From positions 110,130 to 174,129 of the forward strand of contig NZ_JABFMP010000002.1 in assembly GCF_013359595.1 (NCBI RefSeq): a stretch of 64,000 bases of DNA, read 5' to 3'. The DNA is from Pseudomonas sp. C1C7. GTDB lineage: Bacteria > Pseudomonadota > Gammaproteobacteria > Pseudomonadales > Pseudomonadaceae. The translations under genes and the position numbers were made by a program. Position 1 is the stretch's first letter. Each line of letters starts with the position of its first letter. The notes below the pieces were generated by a model. The model saw nothing but the letters and a program-made list of their open reading frames with translations, ran no database searches and was not told the origin of the DNA. Below, one piece after another: positions 18,336 to 27,717 of this stretch.

Positions 18336-20981
18336 TCAGCAGTCCAGTGGGTTGCGTTTTTCCGGGTCGATGCCGAACTTGGCGATGGCTTCGGACACCA
18401 CCTTAGGTTCGATATCACCACGGTCAGCCAGTGCTTCAAGGGCTGCCAACACCACGAAATGACGGTCGACTTCGAAGAAATGACGCAGTTTCTTGCGGCT
18501 GTCGCTGCGACCGAAACCGTCGGTGCCCAGGACTTTGAATTCCTTGGACGGTACCCACTGACGGATCTGCTCGGCGAACAGTTTCATGTAGTCGGTAGAG
18601 GCGATGACCGGACCCTTACGGCCGTTCAGGCACTCTTCAACGTAGCTCAGCTTGGGCTTCTGGCCCGGGTGCAGACGGTTGCTGCGCTCTACGGCCAGGC
18701 CGTCGCGACGCAGTTCGTTGAAGCTGGTAACGCTCCACACGTCGGCGCCGACGTTGAACTGCTCGCGCAGGATCTTCGCCGCTTCACGGACTTCACGCAG
18801 GATGGTGCCGGAGCCCATCAGCTGAACGTGGTGCGCCGCTTCGCGAGTGTCTTCCTCGAGCAGGTACATGCCTTTCTTGATGCCTTCCTCGGCACCGGCC
18901 GGCATGGCTGGCTGCTGGTAGGACTCGTTCATCACGGTGATGTAGTAGAAGACGTCCTGTTGCTCTTCGGTCATCTTCTTCATGCCGTCCTGAATGATCA
19001 CCGCCAGCTCGTAGCCGTAGGTTGGATCGTAGGTGCGGCAGTTCGGGATGGTGGCAGCCAGCAGGTGGCTGTGACCGTCTTCGTGCTGCAGGCCTTCACC
19101 GTTGAGGGTGGTACGGCCGGCGGTGCCGCCGATCAGGAAGCCACGGGTGCGGCTGTCGCCGGCGGCCCAGGCCAGGTCACCGATACGCTGGAAGCCGAAC
19201 ATCGAGTAGAAGATGTAGAACGGCAGCATCGGCTGGTTGTGGCTGGAGAACGAAGTACCGGCGGCGATGAAGGAGCTCATGGCGCCTGCTTCGTTGATGC
19301 CTTCTTCGAGAATCTGGCCCTTCTTGTCTTCCTTGTAGAACATCACCTGGTCTTTATCGACTGGCTCGTAGAGCTGGCCGACGGACGAGTAGATGCCCAA
19401 CTGACGGAACATGCCTTCCATACCGAAGGTACGGGCTTCGTCCGGGATGATCGGAACGATGCGCGGGCCGATTTCCTTGTCCTTGACCAGTTGCGCGAGG
19501 ATCCGCACGAACGCCATGGTGGTGGAAATTTCACGGTCGCCCGAACCGTCCAGGATAGCCTTGAGGGTATCGAGTGGCGGCGTCGGGATGTTGAAGCTCT
19601 TGGCGCGACGCTGTGGCACGAAACCGCCCAGTGCGGCGCGGCGCTCGCTCAGGTAGCGGGCTTCGGCGCTGTTCGGCTCCGGCTTGAAGAACGGCAGGTG
19701 TTCCAGTTCTTCGTCCTTGACCGGGATGTCGAAGCGGTCGCGGAACGACTTCAGGCTGTCGACGTCGACTTTCTTGGTGTTGTGCGCGGTGTTCTTCGCT
19801 TCGCCGGCACCGGTGCCATAACCCTTGATGGTCTTGGCCAGGATGACGGTAGGCTGGTCTTTGTGGTTGACCGCCTGGTGGTAGGCCGCATAGACCTTGT
19901 ACGGGTCGTGGCCGCCACGGTTGAGTTTCCAGATCTCGTCGTCGGACAGGTCTGCAACCATCGCCTTGAGTTCTGGCGTGTTGAAGAAGTGTTCACGTAC
20001 GAAGGCGCCGTCTTTGGCCTTGTAGTTCTGGTATTCGCCGTCGATGACTTCGTCCATGCGACGTTGCAGGATGCCGTCGACGTCCTTGGCCAGCAGTGGG
20101 TCCCAGAAACGGCCCCAGATGACTTTGGATACGTTCCACTGAGCACCGCGGAACACGCCTTCGAGTTCCTGGATGATCTTGCCGTTGCCGCGAACCGGGC
20201 CGTCGAGGCGCTGCAGGTTGCAGTTGATGACGAAGATCAGGTTGTCGAGCTTCTCGCGGCCAGCCAGCGAGATCGCGCCCAGGGATTCCGGCTCGTCGCA
20301 CTCGCCGTCGCCCAGGAAGCACCAGACTTTCTGCTTGCCTGGCTGGATGAAGCCACGGGCTTCCAGGTACTTCATGAAACGTGCCTGGTAGATCGCCTGG
20401 ATCGGACCCAGACCCATGGATACGGTCGGGAACTGCCAGAAATCAGGCATCAGCCAAGGGTGCGGGTAGGACGACAGGCCCTGACCGTCCACTTCCTGGC
20501 GGAAGTTGTTCATCTGCTCTTCGCTGATGCGGCCTTCCATGAACGCACGGGCGTACACGCCTGGGGAGGTGTGGCCCTGGAAGTAGATCAGGTCGCCGCC
20601 GTGTTCTTCGGTCGGAGCCTGGAAGAAGTAGTTGAAGCCGATGTCATACAGGGTCGCACTGGATGCGAAGCTGGAGATGTGACCACCCAGGTCAGAATCT
20701 TTCAGGTTCGTACGCATTACCATGGCCATCGCGTTCCAGCGCACGAGCGAGCGGATGCGGCGTTCCATGAACAGGTCGCCTGGCATGCGTGCTTCGTGGG
20801 TAACAGGGATGGTGTTGCGGTAAGGCGTGGTGATGGCGTAAGGCAGTTGCGAGCCGCTGCGGGTCGCGAGTTCGCCCATACGGGTCATCAGATAGTGAGC
20901 ACGGTCTTCGCCTTCTTTGTCGAGAACCGATTCCAGGGCGTCCAGCCATTCCTGGGTTTCGACGGGATCGAGGTCTTGCAT
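18336..20981 (-). CDS. aceE: Pyruvate dehydrogenase E1 component (homodimeric)
   Basis: An 881-residue thiamine-diphosphate enzyme that decarboxylates pyruvate and reductively acetylates the E2 lipoyl groups. The length equals that of the homodimeric gamma-proteobacterial E1. The ThDP-binding motif GDGECDEPESLGAI is seen in the first third, and the start MQDLDPVETQEWLDALESVL is characteristic. The frame stays open 132 bases further upstream, but the ATG at 20981 has a GGAG site seven bases before it. aceF follows after 11 bases. Regulation probably acts in the long AT-richer upstream region that holds two identical palindromes. Confidence 0.97.
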   Translation of the reverse strand: MQDLDPVETQEWLDALESVLDKEGEDRAHYLMTRMGELATRSGSQLPYAITTPYRNTIPVTHEARMPGDLFMERRIRSLVRWNAMAMVMRTNLKDSDLGGHISSFASSATLYDIGFNYFFQAPTEEHGGDLIYFQGHTSPGVYARAFMEGRISEEQMNNFRQEVDGQGLSSYPHPWLMPDFWQFPTVSMGLGPIQAIYQARFMKYLEARGFIQPGKQKVWCFLGDGECDEPESLGAISLAGREKLDNLIFVINCNLQRLDGPVRGNGKIIQELEGVFRGAQWNVSKVIWGRFWDPLLAKDVDGILQRRMDEVIDGEYQNYKAKDGAFVREHFFNTPELKAMVADLSDDEIWKLNRGGHDPYKVYAAYHQAVNHKDQPTVILAKTIKGYGTGAGEAKNTAHNTKKVDVDSLKSFRDRFDIPVKDEELEHLPFFKPEPNSAEARYLSERRAALGGFVPQRRAKSFNIPTPPLDTLKAILDGSGDREISTTMAFVRILAQLVKDKEIGPRIVPIIPDEARTFGMEGMFRQLGIYSSVGQLYEPVDKDQVMFYKEDKKGQILEEGINEAGAMSSFIAAGTSFSSHNQPMLPFYIFYSMFGFQRIGDLAWAAGDSRTRGFLIGGTAGRTTLNGEGLQHEDGHSHLLAATIPNCRTYDPTYGYELAVIIQDGMKKMTEEQQDVFYYITVMNESYQQPAMPAGAEEGIKKGMYLLEEDTREAAHHVQLMGSGTILREVREAAKILREQFNVGADVWSVTSFNELRRDGLAVERSNRLHPGQKPKLSYVEECLNGRKGPVIASTDYMKLFAEQIRQWVPSKEFKVLGTDGFGRSDSRKKLRHFFEVDRHFVVLAALEALADRGDIEPKVVSEAIAKFGIDPEKRNPLDC

Positions 20982-21092
20982 GGCTTGCTCCAGGGCGGAA
21001 AGGCTACCAGAATCGGTTGCCTGAGTTAGCGACTGGCCTTGTGGGCAGACGTTATGAATTCTTGGATTGCCGAGAGGTAGGTTCCGGCGGCG

Positions 21093-21159
21093 TGTAGTTT
21101 TACTACAAATCATCGGGCATTTCAGCTATCCGAATGTATATACGAGTAGTAAAACTACA
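21093..21159. promoter_or_regulatory. Paired TGTAGT-N3-ACTACA palindromes upstream of aceE
   Basis: One palindrome (TGTAGTTTTACTACA) lies at 21093-21107. Its near-identical reverse complement lies at 21145-21159, about 52 bp (five helical turns) between centres. Each contains TAGTTTTACTA or its complement, which fits the consensus TNGTNNNACNA for FadR/PdhR-type GntR regulators. They sit 112-178 bases upstream of aceE, in the unusually AT-rich 20982-21365 gap between the divergent aceE and glnE, which otherwise holds no gene. Confidence 0.6.
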
Positions 21160-21365
21160 GATGATTGGCTTGTGGCCTCCGACTGGGTTGTGAGAATAAT
21201 CGTTAAGGTTGGTCTTTTTCCAATCAGAAAAGGTGAAACTTTGATGTTGGCTGCCAAAAATAAAGAAATTTCAGCTATTTCTAACTTTTGTTCGACAGTC
21301 CTTTTGGTAGTGCATTCGTACAAATCACTACATTCGGCCCATTACACGCCGATCAAGGATAGACC

Positions 21366-24305
21366 ATGAGCCTTCCTTTGCTTGCCCAACTCCCCTCGCT
21401 CCTGCTGCCGTTTGTCACCCGCGCCGAGCAGTCGTTCCGTGCCGCCGTCGAGGCGTTGGATGACGATCACGGGCTGTCTGCCTGGACGCCCGAGCGCTGG
21501 GCGCAATTCGCCCGGGTGACCGCTGCCAGCGACTTCGTGACCGAACAATGCGTGCGTGATCCGGTGATGCTGCTGGAGCTGGTGCGTTCCGGGGAGCTGG
21601 ATCGCGCCTATGCTCCCGGCGAGCTGTGCGCACAGATCGCCGCCGCGGCGAGCGTTGCCGAAACCGACGATCTGCTGGGCCGTGCCCTGCGCCGCCAGCG
21701 CGCCCGTCATCAAGTGCGGATCATCTGGCGCGACCTCAATCGCCAGGCCGATCTGATCCAGACCTGCCGCGATCTTTCCGACATGGCCGATGCCAGCATC
21801 GATCAGGCCTATCAATGGTTGTACACGCGGCATTGCCAGCAGTTCGGCGTGCCCACCGGCCATCGCAGCGGCGAGCCGCAGCAGATGGTCGTGCTCGGCA
21901 TGGGCAAGCTCGGCGCGGTGGAGCTCAATCTGTCGTCCGATATCGACCTGATCTTCGCCTACCCCGAAGGCGGCGAAACCGTGGGGGTGAAACGGGCGCT
22001 GGATAACCAGGAATTCTTCATCCGTCTCGGCCAGCGCCTGATCAAGGCCCTGGACCCGATGACCGTCGACGGTTTCGTGTTCCGCGTCGACATGCGCCTG
22101 CGACCTTATGGCTCGTCCGGCGCGCTGGTCCTGAGTTTCAACGCGCTGGAGCAGTACTACCAGGATCAGGGCCGCGACTGGGAACGGTACGCGATGATCA
22201 AGTCGCGGGTGGTGGCGGGCGATCAGGTGGCCGGCGCGCAACTGCAAGAGATGTTGCGGCCGTTCGTTTACCGGCGTTATCTGGATTTCTCCGCGATCGA
22301 AGCGTTGCGCACCATGAAACAGCTGATCCAGCAGGAGGTGCGGCGCAAGGGCATGGCCGACAACATCAAGCTGGGCTCCGGCGGCATTCGCGAGGTCGAG
22401 TTCATCGCCCAGGCCTTTCAGCTGATTCACGGCGGTCGCGACCTGAGCCTGCAGCAGCGTCCTCTGTTGAAAGTGCTGAGTACCCTGGAAGGTCAGGGCT
22501 ATCTGCCGCCGGCGGTGGTCAGCGAGTTGCGCGAAGGCTATGAATTTCTGCGTTACACCGAACATGCGATCCAGGCGATTGCCGACCGCCAGACCCAGAT
22601 GCTGCCGGTTGGCGCTGAGGATCAAGCGCGCATTGCCTTTATGTTGGGTTTCGACGACTGGGCGTCTTTCCATGAAAAGCTGATGTTCTGGCGCGGCCGT
22701 ATCGCCTGGCACTTCGGCCAGGTCATTGCCGATCCCGATGAAGAGCAGGGTGCCGAAAGCGAAGTGGTGGTCGGCGGTGAGTGGCTGCCGTTATGGGAAG
22801 AAGCTCAGGATGAAGAAGCGGCCTGCCGGCAATTGCAGGAAGGCGGTTTCACCGACGCGCCAAAAGCCCTGAGGGCACTGGCCGGCCTGCGCAGCAGCCC
22901 GCAGTTGCGCGCGATGCAGCGTCTGGGGCGAGAGCGTCTCGATGCCTTTATTCCACGCTTGTTGGCGCAGGCGGTGGAACACGCCAATCCGGACCTGGTG
23001 CTGGAGCGGGTACTGCCGCTGGTGGAAGCCGTGGCGCGTCGTTCGGCTTATCTGGTGTTGCTGACCGAAAACCCCGGCGCGCTGCGTCGCCTGCTGACCT
23101 TGTGCGCGGCCAGCCCGTGGATCGCCGAGCAGATCACTCGCTTCCCGCTGCTGCTCGACGAGCTGCTTAACGAAGGACGGCTGTTCAAGCCGCCGCTGGC
23201 GCCGGAGCTGGCGGCCGAGTTGCGCGAACGCCTGACGCGGATTCCCGAGGACGACCTCGAACAGCAGATGGAAGCGCTGCGTCATTTCAAGCTGGCGCAC
23301 CGCCTGCGGGTTGCCGCGTCGGAAATCGCCGGGCACCTGCCGCTGATGAAAGTCAGCGACTACCTGACCTGGCTGGCCGAGGCGATTCTGGAGCAGGTGC
23401 TGGCGCTGGCCTGGCGCCAGACCGTGGCCAAGTACGGCACGCCGCTGCGCACCGACGGCACCTTGTGCGATCCCGGCTTCATCATTGTCGGTTATGGGAA
23501 AGTCGGCGGCCTGGAACTGGGGCATGGTTCGGACCTGGATCTGGTGTTCATCCACGATGGTGATCCGCAGGCGGAAACCGACGGACCGAAATCCATCGAT
23601 GGCGCGCAATTTTTCACCCGTCTTGGGCAGCGAATCATTCATTTGCTCACGGCCCAGACCAATTCCGGGCAATTGTATGAAGTGGACATGCGTCTGCGGC
23701 CGTCCGGTGCGGCGGGGTTGCTGGTGAGTTCGCTGGGTGCGTTTTCCCGTTATCAGGAAGGTGAAGCCTGGACCTGGGAGCACCAGGCGCTGGTGCGGGC
23801 GCGGGTGCTGGTGGGCAGTGAAGATGTGGGGCGTGCGTTCGAGCAGGTGCGGGCGGCGATCCTGGGCAAGGCGCGGGATCTGGCGAAGCTGCGCCAGGAA
23901 GTCAGCGAGATGCGCGCCAAGATGCGCGATAACCTGGGCAGCAAGAGCACGGCGGCCGGCACCGGGGCAAATGCCTTCGAGGCCACGGCGCCGTTCGATC
24001 TCAAGCAGGATGCCGGTGGTATCGTCGATATTGAATTTATGGTGCAATACGCGGCCCTGGCGTGGTCCGAAACACATCCGCCATTGCTGCGCTGGACCGA
24101 CAATATCCGCATTCTGGAAGAGCTGGAACACGAAGGGCTGATGCCCGCCGAAGATGCCAGCCTGCTGCGCGAAGCCTATAAAGCTTACCGCTCCGCCGCT
24201 CACCGACAGGCCTTGCAGAAGGATCCGGGAGTGATACCGGGCGATCAGTTTGCGGACGAACGGCGACAGGTCATGCGGATCTGGCGAGAGCTGGGGCTAA
24301 GCTGA
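21366..24305 (+). CDS. glnE: Bifunctional glutamine synthetase adenylyltransferase/deadenylase
   Basis: A 979-residue regulator that adenylylates or deadenylylates glutamine synthetase in response to PII and glutamine. The two nucleotidyltransferase cores are both present: LGMGKLGAVELNLSSDIDL near 177 (deadenylylase half) and VGYGKVGGLELGHGSDLDL near 708 (adenylylase half). The length is typical. AAGGA precedes the ATG by six bases. The gene is divergent from aceE, as in other Pseudomonas. In P. aeruginosa I recall ilvE between glnE and waaF. Here only a REPIN separates them. Confidence 0.97.
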   Translation: MSLPLLAQLPSLLLPFVTRAEQSFRAAVEALDDDHGLSAWTPERWAQFARVTAASDFVTEQCVRDPVMLLELVRSGELDRAYAPGELCAQIAAAASVAETDDLLGRALRRQRARHQVRIIWRDLNRQADLIQTCRDLSDMADASIDQAYQWLYTRHCQQFGVPTGHRSGEPQQMVVLGMGKLGAVELNLSSDIDLIFAYPEGGETVGVKRALDNQEFFIRLGQRLIKALDPMTVDGFVFRVDMRLRPYGSSGALVLSFNALEQYYQDQGRDWERYAMIKSRVVAGDQVAGAQLQEMLRPFVYRRYLDFSAIEALRTMKQLIQQEVRRKGMADNIKLGSGGIREVEFIAQAFQLIHGGRDLSLQQRPLLKVLSTLEGQGYLPPAVVSELREGYEFLRYTEHAIQAIADRQTQMLPVGAEDQARIAFMLGFDDWASFHEKLMFWRGRIAWHFGQVIADPDEEQGAESEVVVGGEWLPLWEEAQDEEAACRQLQEGGFTDAPKALRALAGLRSSPQLRAMQRLGRERLDAFIPRLLAQAVEHANPDLVLERVLPLVEAVARRSAYLVLLTENPGALRRLLTLCAASPWIAEQITRFPLLLDELLNEGRLFKPPLAPELAAELRERLTRIPEDDLEQQMEALRHFKLAHRLRVAASEIAGHLPLMKVSDYLTWLAEAILEQVLALAWRQTVAKYGTPLRTDGTLCDPGFIIVGYGKVGGLELGHGSDLDLVFIHDGDPQAETDGPKSIDGAQFFTRLGQRIIHLLTAQTNSGQLYEVDMRLRPSGAAGLLVSSLGAFSRYQEGEAWTWEHQALVRARVLVGSEDVGRAFEQVRAAILGKARDLAKLRQEVSEMRAKMRDNLGSKSTAAGTGANAFEATAPFDLKQDAGGIVDIEFMVQYAALAWSETHPPLLRWTDNIRILEELEHEGLMPAEDASLLREAYKAYRSAAHRQALQKDPGVIPGDQFADERRQVMRIWRELGLS

Positions 24306-24334
24306 ACGGGGTATCGGCTACACCCGAACCCCTG

Positions 24335-24425
24335 TGTGGGAGCGAGCCTGCTCGCGATGAGGTCGTCACATCCAGCCTATATGCTGACTGTCACGCCGCT
24401 ATCGCGAGCAGGCTCGCTCCCACAG
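24335..24425. repeat. REPIN (paired REP palindromes)
   Basis: TGTGGGAGCGAGCCTGCTCG and its inverted copy flank about 43 bases. It lies between glnE and waaF, where ilvE sits in P. aeruginosa. Confidence 0.85.
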
Positions 24426-24498
24426 TAGATCTGCAGTGTTTTGTAGAATTATCGAGGCGGGGAGGCGTATGCCTCCCCGGTTCGTTTATGGAAGCCAC

Positions 24499-25533
24499 AT
24501 GAATATTCTGATCGTTGGGCCCAGTTGGGTCGGTGACATGGTGATGGCGCAGACACTGTTTCAGTGCCTCAAACAGCGCCACCCGCAATGCGAAATCGAC
24601 GTGCTGGCCCCCGAGTGGAGCCGGCCGATTCTTGAACGCATGCCCGAAGTCCGCCAGGCCTTGAGCTTTCCGCTCGGCCACGGCGTGCTGGAGCTGGCAA
24701 CGCGTCGGCGCATCGGCAAATCCCTGGCCGGTCAGTACGACCAGGCGATCCTGTTGCCCAATTCCCTGAAGTCGGCGCTGGTGCCGTTCTTCGCCGGCAT
24801 CCCCAAGCGCACCGGCTGGCGTGGCGAGTTCCGCTACGGCCTGCTCAATGATGTGCGCACGCTGGACAAAGAACGCTATCCGCTGATGATCGAGCGTTTC
24901 ATGGCCCTGGCCTTTGATCCGGGCGCGGAACTGCCCAAGCCTTATCCTCGCCCGAGTTTGCAGATCGACCCGGTGACCCGCGAAGCGACACTGGCCAAGT
25001 TCGGCCTGGAACTCGATCGTCCGGTGCTGGCGCTGTGCCCCGGCGCCGAGTTCGGCGAGGCCAAGCGCTGGCCGTCCGAGCATTACGCCAAGGTCGCCGA
25101 GGCGAAGATTCGCGAGGGCTGGCAAGTCTGGCTGTTCGGCTCGAAAAACGATCATGCGGTGGGCGAAGACATCCGTTCGCGGCTGATCCCCGGTCTGCGT
25201 GAAGAGTCGATGAACCTCAGTGGCGGCACCTCGCTGGCCGAGGCGATCGACCTGCTGTCCTGCGCCGACTCGGTGGTGTCCAACGATTCGGGCCTGATGC
25301 ACGTCGCCGCCGCATTGAACCGCCCGCTGGTGGCGATCTACGGTTCGACGTCGCCGGGCTTCACGCCGCCGCTGGCCGAGCAGGTGGAGATCGTGCGCCT
25401 GGGCATCGAATGCAGCCCGTGCTTCGATCGCACCTGCCGGTTCGGTCATTACAACTGCCTGCGCCAATTGATGCCGCAAGCGGTGAACGAAGCCTTGCAG
25501 CGGTTGCAGGGCACTGTGGTCGAGGTCCAATAG
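24499..25533 (+). CDS. waaF: ADP-heptose:LPS heptosyltransferase II
   Basis: A 344-residue GT9 enzyme of the inner membrane cytoplasmic face that adds the second heptose to the LPS inner core. The N-terminus ILIVGPSWVGDMVMAQTLF and the C-terminal donor-site segment SVVSNDSGLMHVAAALNRP are diagnostic for WaaF. The ATG at 24499 has GGAAG six bases before it. The frame extends 63 bases upstream without family similarity. It starts the LPS core operon, with waaC beginning one base after its stop. Confidence 0.96.
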   Translation: MNILIVGPSWVGDMVMAQTLFQCLKQRHPQCEIDVLAPEWSRPILERMPEVRQALSFPLGHGVLELATRRRIGKSLAGQYDQAILLPNSLKSALVPFFAGIPKRTGWRGEFRYGLLNDVRTLDKERYPLMIERFMALAFDPGAELPKPYPRPSLQIDPVTREATLAKFGLELDRPVLALCPGAEFGEAKRWPSEHYAKVAEAKIREGWQVWLFGSKNDHAVGEDIRSRLIPGLREESMNLSGGTSLAEAIDLLSCADSVVSNDSGLMHVAAALNRPLVAIYGSTSPGFTPPLAEQVEIVRLGIECSPCFDRTCRFGHYNCLRQLMPQAVNEALQRLQGTVVEVQ

Positions 25534-25534
25534 T

Positions 25535-26596
25535 TTGCGGGTACTGCTGATCAAGACTTCATCGCTGGGCGACGTGATTCACGCGTTGCCGGCGCTGACC
25601 GACGCGGCGCGGGCGATTCCCGGCATCACCTTCGATTGGGTGGTGGAAGAGGGCTTCGCCGAAATTCCCACCTGGCACCCGGCCGTTGGCAAGGTGATCC
25701 CGGTGGCGATCCGCCGCTGGCGCAAGAATATCTGGCAAACCATCAAGAGCGGCGAGTGGAAGCGCTTCAAGCAAAGCCTGCGCGCCACGAAATACGATCT
25801 GGTCATCGATGCCCAAGGCCTTTTGAAAAGCGCCTTGCTGACGCGCTACGTCAAAGCCCCGGTCGCCGGGCTGGACAAGGATTCGGCCCGCGAGCCGATT
25901 GCCGCGCGCTTCTACTCCCGTCGCCTGGCCGTGGCCCGTGGGCAGCATGCGGTGGAGCGGGTGCGCCAGCTGTTCGCCGTGGCATTGGGTTACGACTTGC
26001 CCAAAGGCCTGGGCGACTACGGTCTGAACGTCGAGCGCCTGGTGGAGTTGCCGCGCAAGAATCCTTACGTGCTGTTCCTGCATGGCACCACCTGGGACAC
26101 CAAACACTGGCCTGAAGCCTATTGGCGCGAGCTGGCCGAGCGTGTCGGATACCTGGGTGTCGGGGTCAAGCTGCCCTGGGGCAATGCGGTCGAGAAGGCC
26201 CGCGCCGAACGCATCGCCAAGGACATGAAGCACGTTGAAGTGCTGCCCAAGCTGAATCTGGCCGGTGTTGGCAAGGTGCTGGCCGGCGCTCAGGCCTGCG
26301 TGGCGGTGGACACCGGCCTCGGTCATCTGGCCGCCGCGCTGGACGTACCGACCCTGTCGCTGTTCGGCCCGACCAATCCCGGGCTGACCGGTGCCTACGG
26401 CAAGTCGCAGATCCATCTGGCCAGCGATTTTCCTTGCGCGCCCTGCATGTCGAAGAAATGCACCTATCAACCGACGGCCGAAGATGCCCGTCGGTTCGAC
26501 CTCAAACGCGAGTGGCCGTTGTGCTTCACCCGTGTGAATCCCGAACGCGTCGCCAGCCGGCTGAGCACGTTGTTACTCACCGAGGAGCTGCGCTGA
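25535..26596 (+). CDS. waaC: LPS heptosyltransferase I
   Basis: A 353-residue GT9 enzyme that attaches the first heptose to Kdo2-lipid A. The start MRVLLIKTSSLGDVIHALPA is the WaaC signature, and VAVDTGLGHLAAALDVPTL is the donor-binding segment. The start codon is TTG at 25535. Its GAGG site lies inside the end of waaF about nine bases upstream, so the genes are translationally close. Its stop overlaps the waaG start by one base (TGATG). Confidence 0.96.
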   Translation: MRVLLIKTSSLGDVIHALPALTDAARAIPGITFDWVVEEGFAEIPTWHPAVGKVIPVAIRRWRKNIWQTIKSGEWKRFKQSLRATKYDLVIDAQGLLKSALLTRYVKAPVAGLDKDSAREPIAARFYSRRLAVARGQHAVERVRQLFAVALGYDLPKGLGDYGLNVERLVELPRKNPYVLFLHGTTWDTKHWPEAYWRELAERVGYLGVGVKLPWGNAVEKARAERIAKDMKHVEVLPKLNLAGVGKVLAGAQACVAVDTGLGHLAAALDVPTLSLFGPTNPGLTGAYGKSQIHLASDFPCAPCMSKKCTYQPTAEDARRFDLKREWPLCFTRVNPERVASRLSTLLLTEELR

Positions 26597-27717
26597 TGCA
26601 ATTGGCATTTGTCCTTTACAAGTATTTTCCCTTCGGCGGTTTGCAGCGTGACTTCATGCGCATTGCCCTGGAGTGCCAGAAGCGCGGCCACCAGATTCGC
26701 GTCTACACGCTGATCTGGGAAGGCGACGTGCCGCCGGGCTTTGAAGTGCTGGTGGCGCCGGTCAAGGCGTTCTTCAATCATCGGCGCAATGAAAAGCTCA
26801 GCGAATGGATGGAGGCGGACCTGGCCAAACGCCCGGTGGACCGTCTGATCGGCTTCAACAAGATGCCGGGGCTGGACGTCTACTACGCCGCCGACGGCTG
26901 TTTCGAAGACAAGGCGCAGAACCTGCGCAACTCGCTGTATCGCCGCTGGGGCCGTTATCGCCACTTCGCCGAGTACGAGCGGGCGGTGTTCGCCAAGGAC
27001 GCCAAGACCGAAGTGCTGATGATTTCCGAAGTTCAGCAGCCGCTGTTCATCAAGCATTACGACACCCCGCTCAAGCGCTTCCACCTGCTGCCGCCGGGCA
27101 TCGCCCAGGACCGCCGCCGGCCTGCGGATGCCGACCAGATCCGCGCCGGGTTTCGCGCCGAATTCAACCTCAAGGACGACGAACTGCTGTTGGTGCAGAT
27201 CGGCTCCGGGTTCAAGACCAAGGGCGTGGATCGCAGCCTGAAGGCGCTGGCGGCCTTGCCCGCCGATCTGAAGAAACGCACCCGGCTATTTGTAATCGGC
27301 CAGGATGACCCCAAATTGTTCCAGATGCAGAGCGCCACACTGGGCCTGGGCGATAACGTGACCTTCCTCAAGGGTCGCAGCGATATCCCGCGTTTCCTGC
27401 TTGGCGCCGATCTTTTGATCCACCCGGCCTACAACGAAAATACCGGCACCGTGCTGCTTGAAGCGCTGGTGGCCGGTTTGCCGGTGCTGGTCAGCGCCGT
27501 CTGCGGTTATGCCCATTACATTGCCGAGGCCGATGCCGGCCTGGTGCTGGACGAGCCGTTCGATCAGGGGCAGCTGACGCAATACCTGACCGGCATGTTG
27601 AACGACGATCAAGCACGGGCGGCCTGGAGCCGCAACGGTCTGGCCTTTGCCGAAACGGCCGACCTCTACAGCATGCCGCAGCACGCGGCCGATGTGATTC
27701 TGGCGGAGCACGCTTAA
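26596..27717 (+). CDS. waaG: LPS core glucosyltransferase WaaG-like
   Basis: A 373-residue GT4 glycosyltransferase. In the WaaG family it adds the first outer-core hexose to HepII; in P. aeruginosa the sugar is galactosamine rather than glucose, so the donor here is uncertain. The start MQLAFVLYKYFPFGGLQRDF is typical of WaaG. The C-terminal half has the GT4 pattern, including PAYNENTGTVLLEALVAGLP (EX7E-like). It overlaps the waaC stop by one base and is followed directly by waaP. Confidence 0.94.
   Translation: MQLAFVLYKYFPFGGLQRDFMRIALECQKRGHQIRVYTLIWEGDVPPGFEVLVAPVKAFFNHRRNEKLSEWMEADLAKRPVDRLIGFNKMPGLDVYYAADGCFEDKAQNLRNSLYRRWGRYRHFAEYERAVFAKDAKTEVLMISEVQQPLFIKHYDTPLKRFHLLPPGIAQDRRRPADADQIRAGFRAEFNLKDDELLLVQIGSGFKTKGVDRSLKALAALPADLKKRTRLFVIGQDDPKLFQMQSATLGLGDNVTFLKGRSDIPRFLLGADLLIHPAYNENTGTVLLEALVAGLPVLVSAVCGYAHYIAEADAGLVLDEPFDQGQLTQYLTGMLNDDQARAAWSRNGLAFAETADLYSMPQHAADVILAEHA

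Noticed and set aside
18459..21029. Open frame of about 850 codons antisense to aceE
   Set aside because: A shadow of a highly expressed GC-rich gene. No plausible domain, and it crosses the aceE start region.
21067..21369. Possible 100-residue gene between aceE and glnE
   Set aside because: It covers the palindromes and AT-rich promoter region, lacks a ribosome site and resembles no family.
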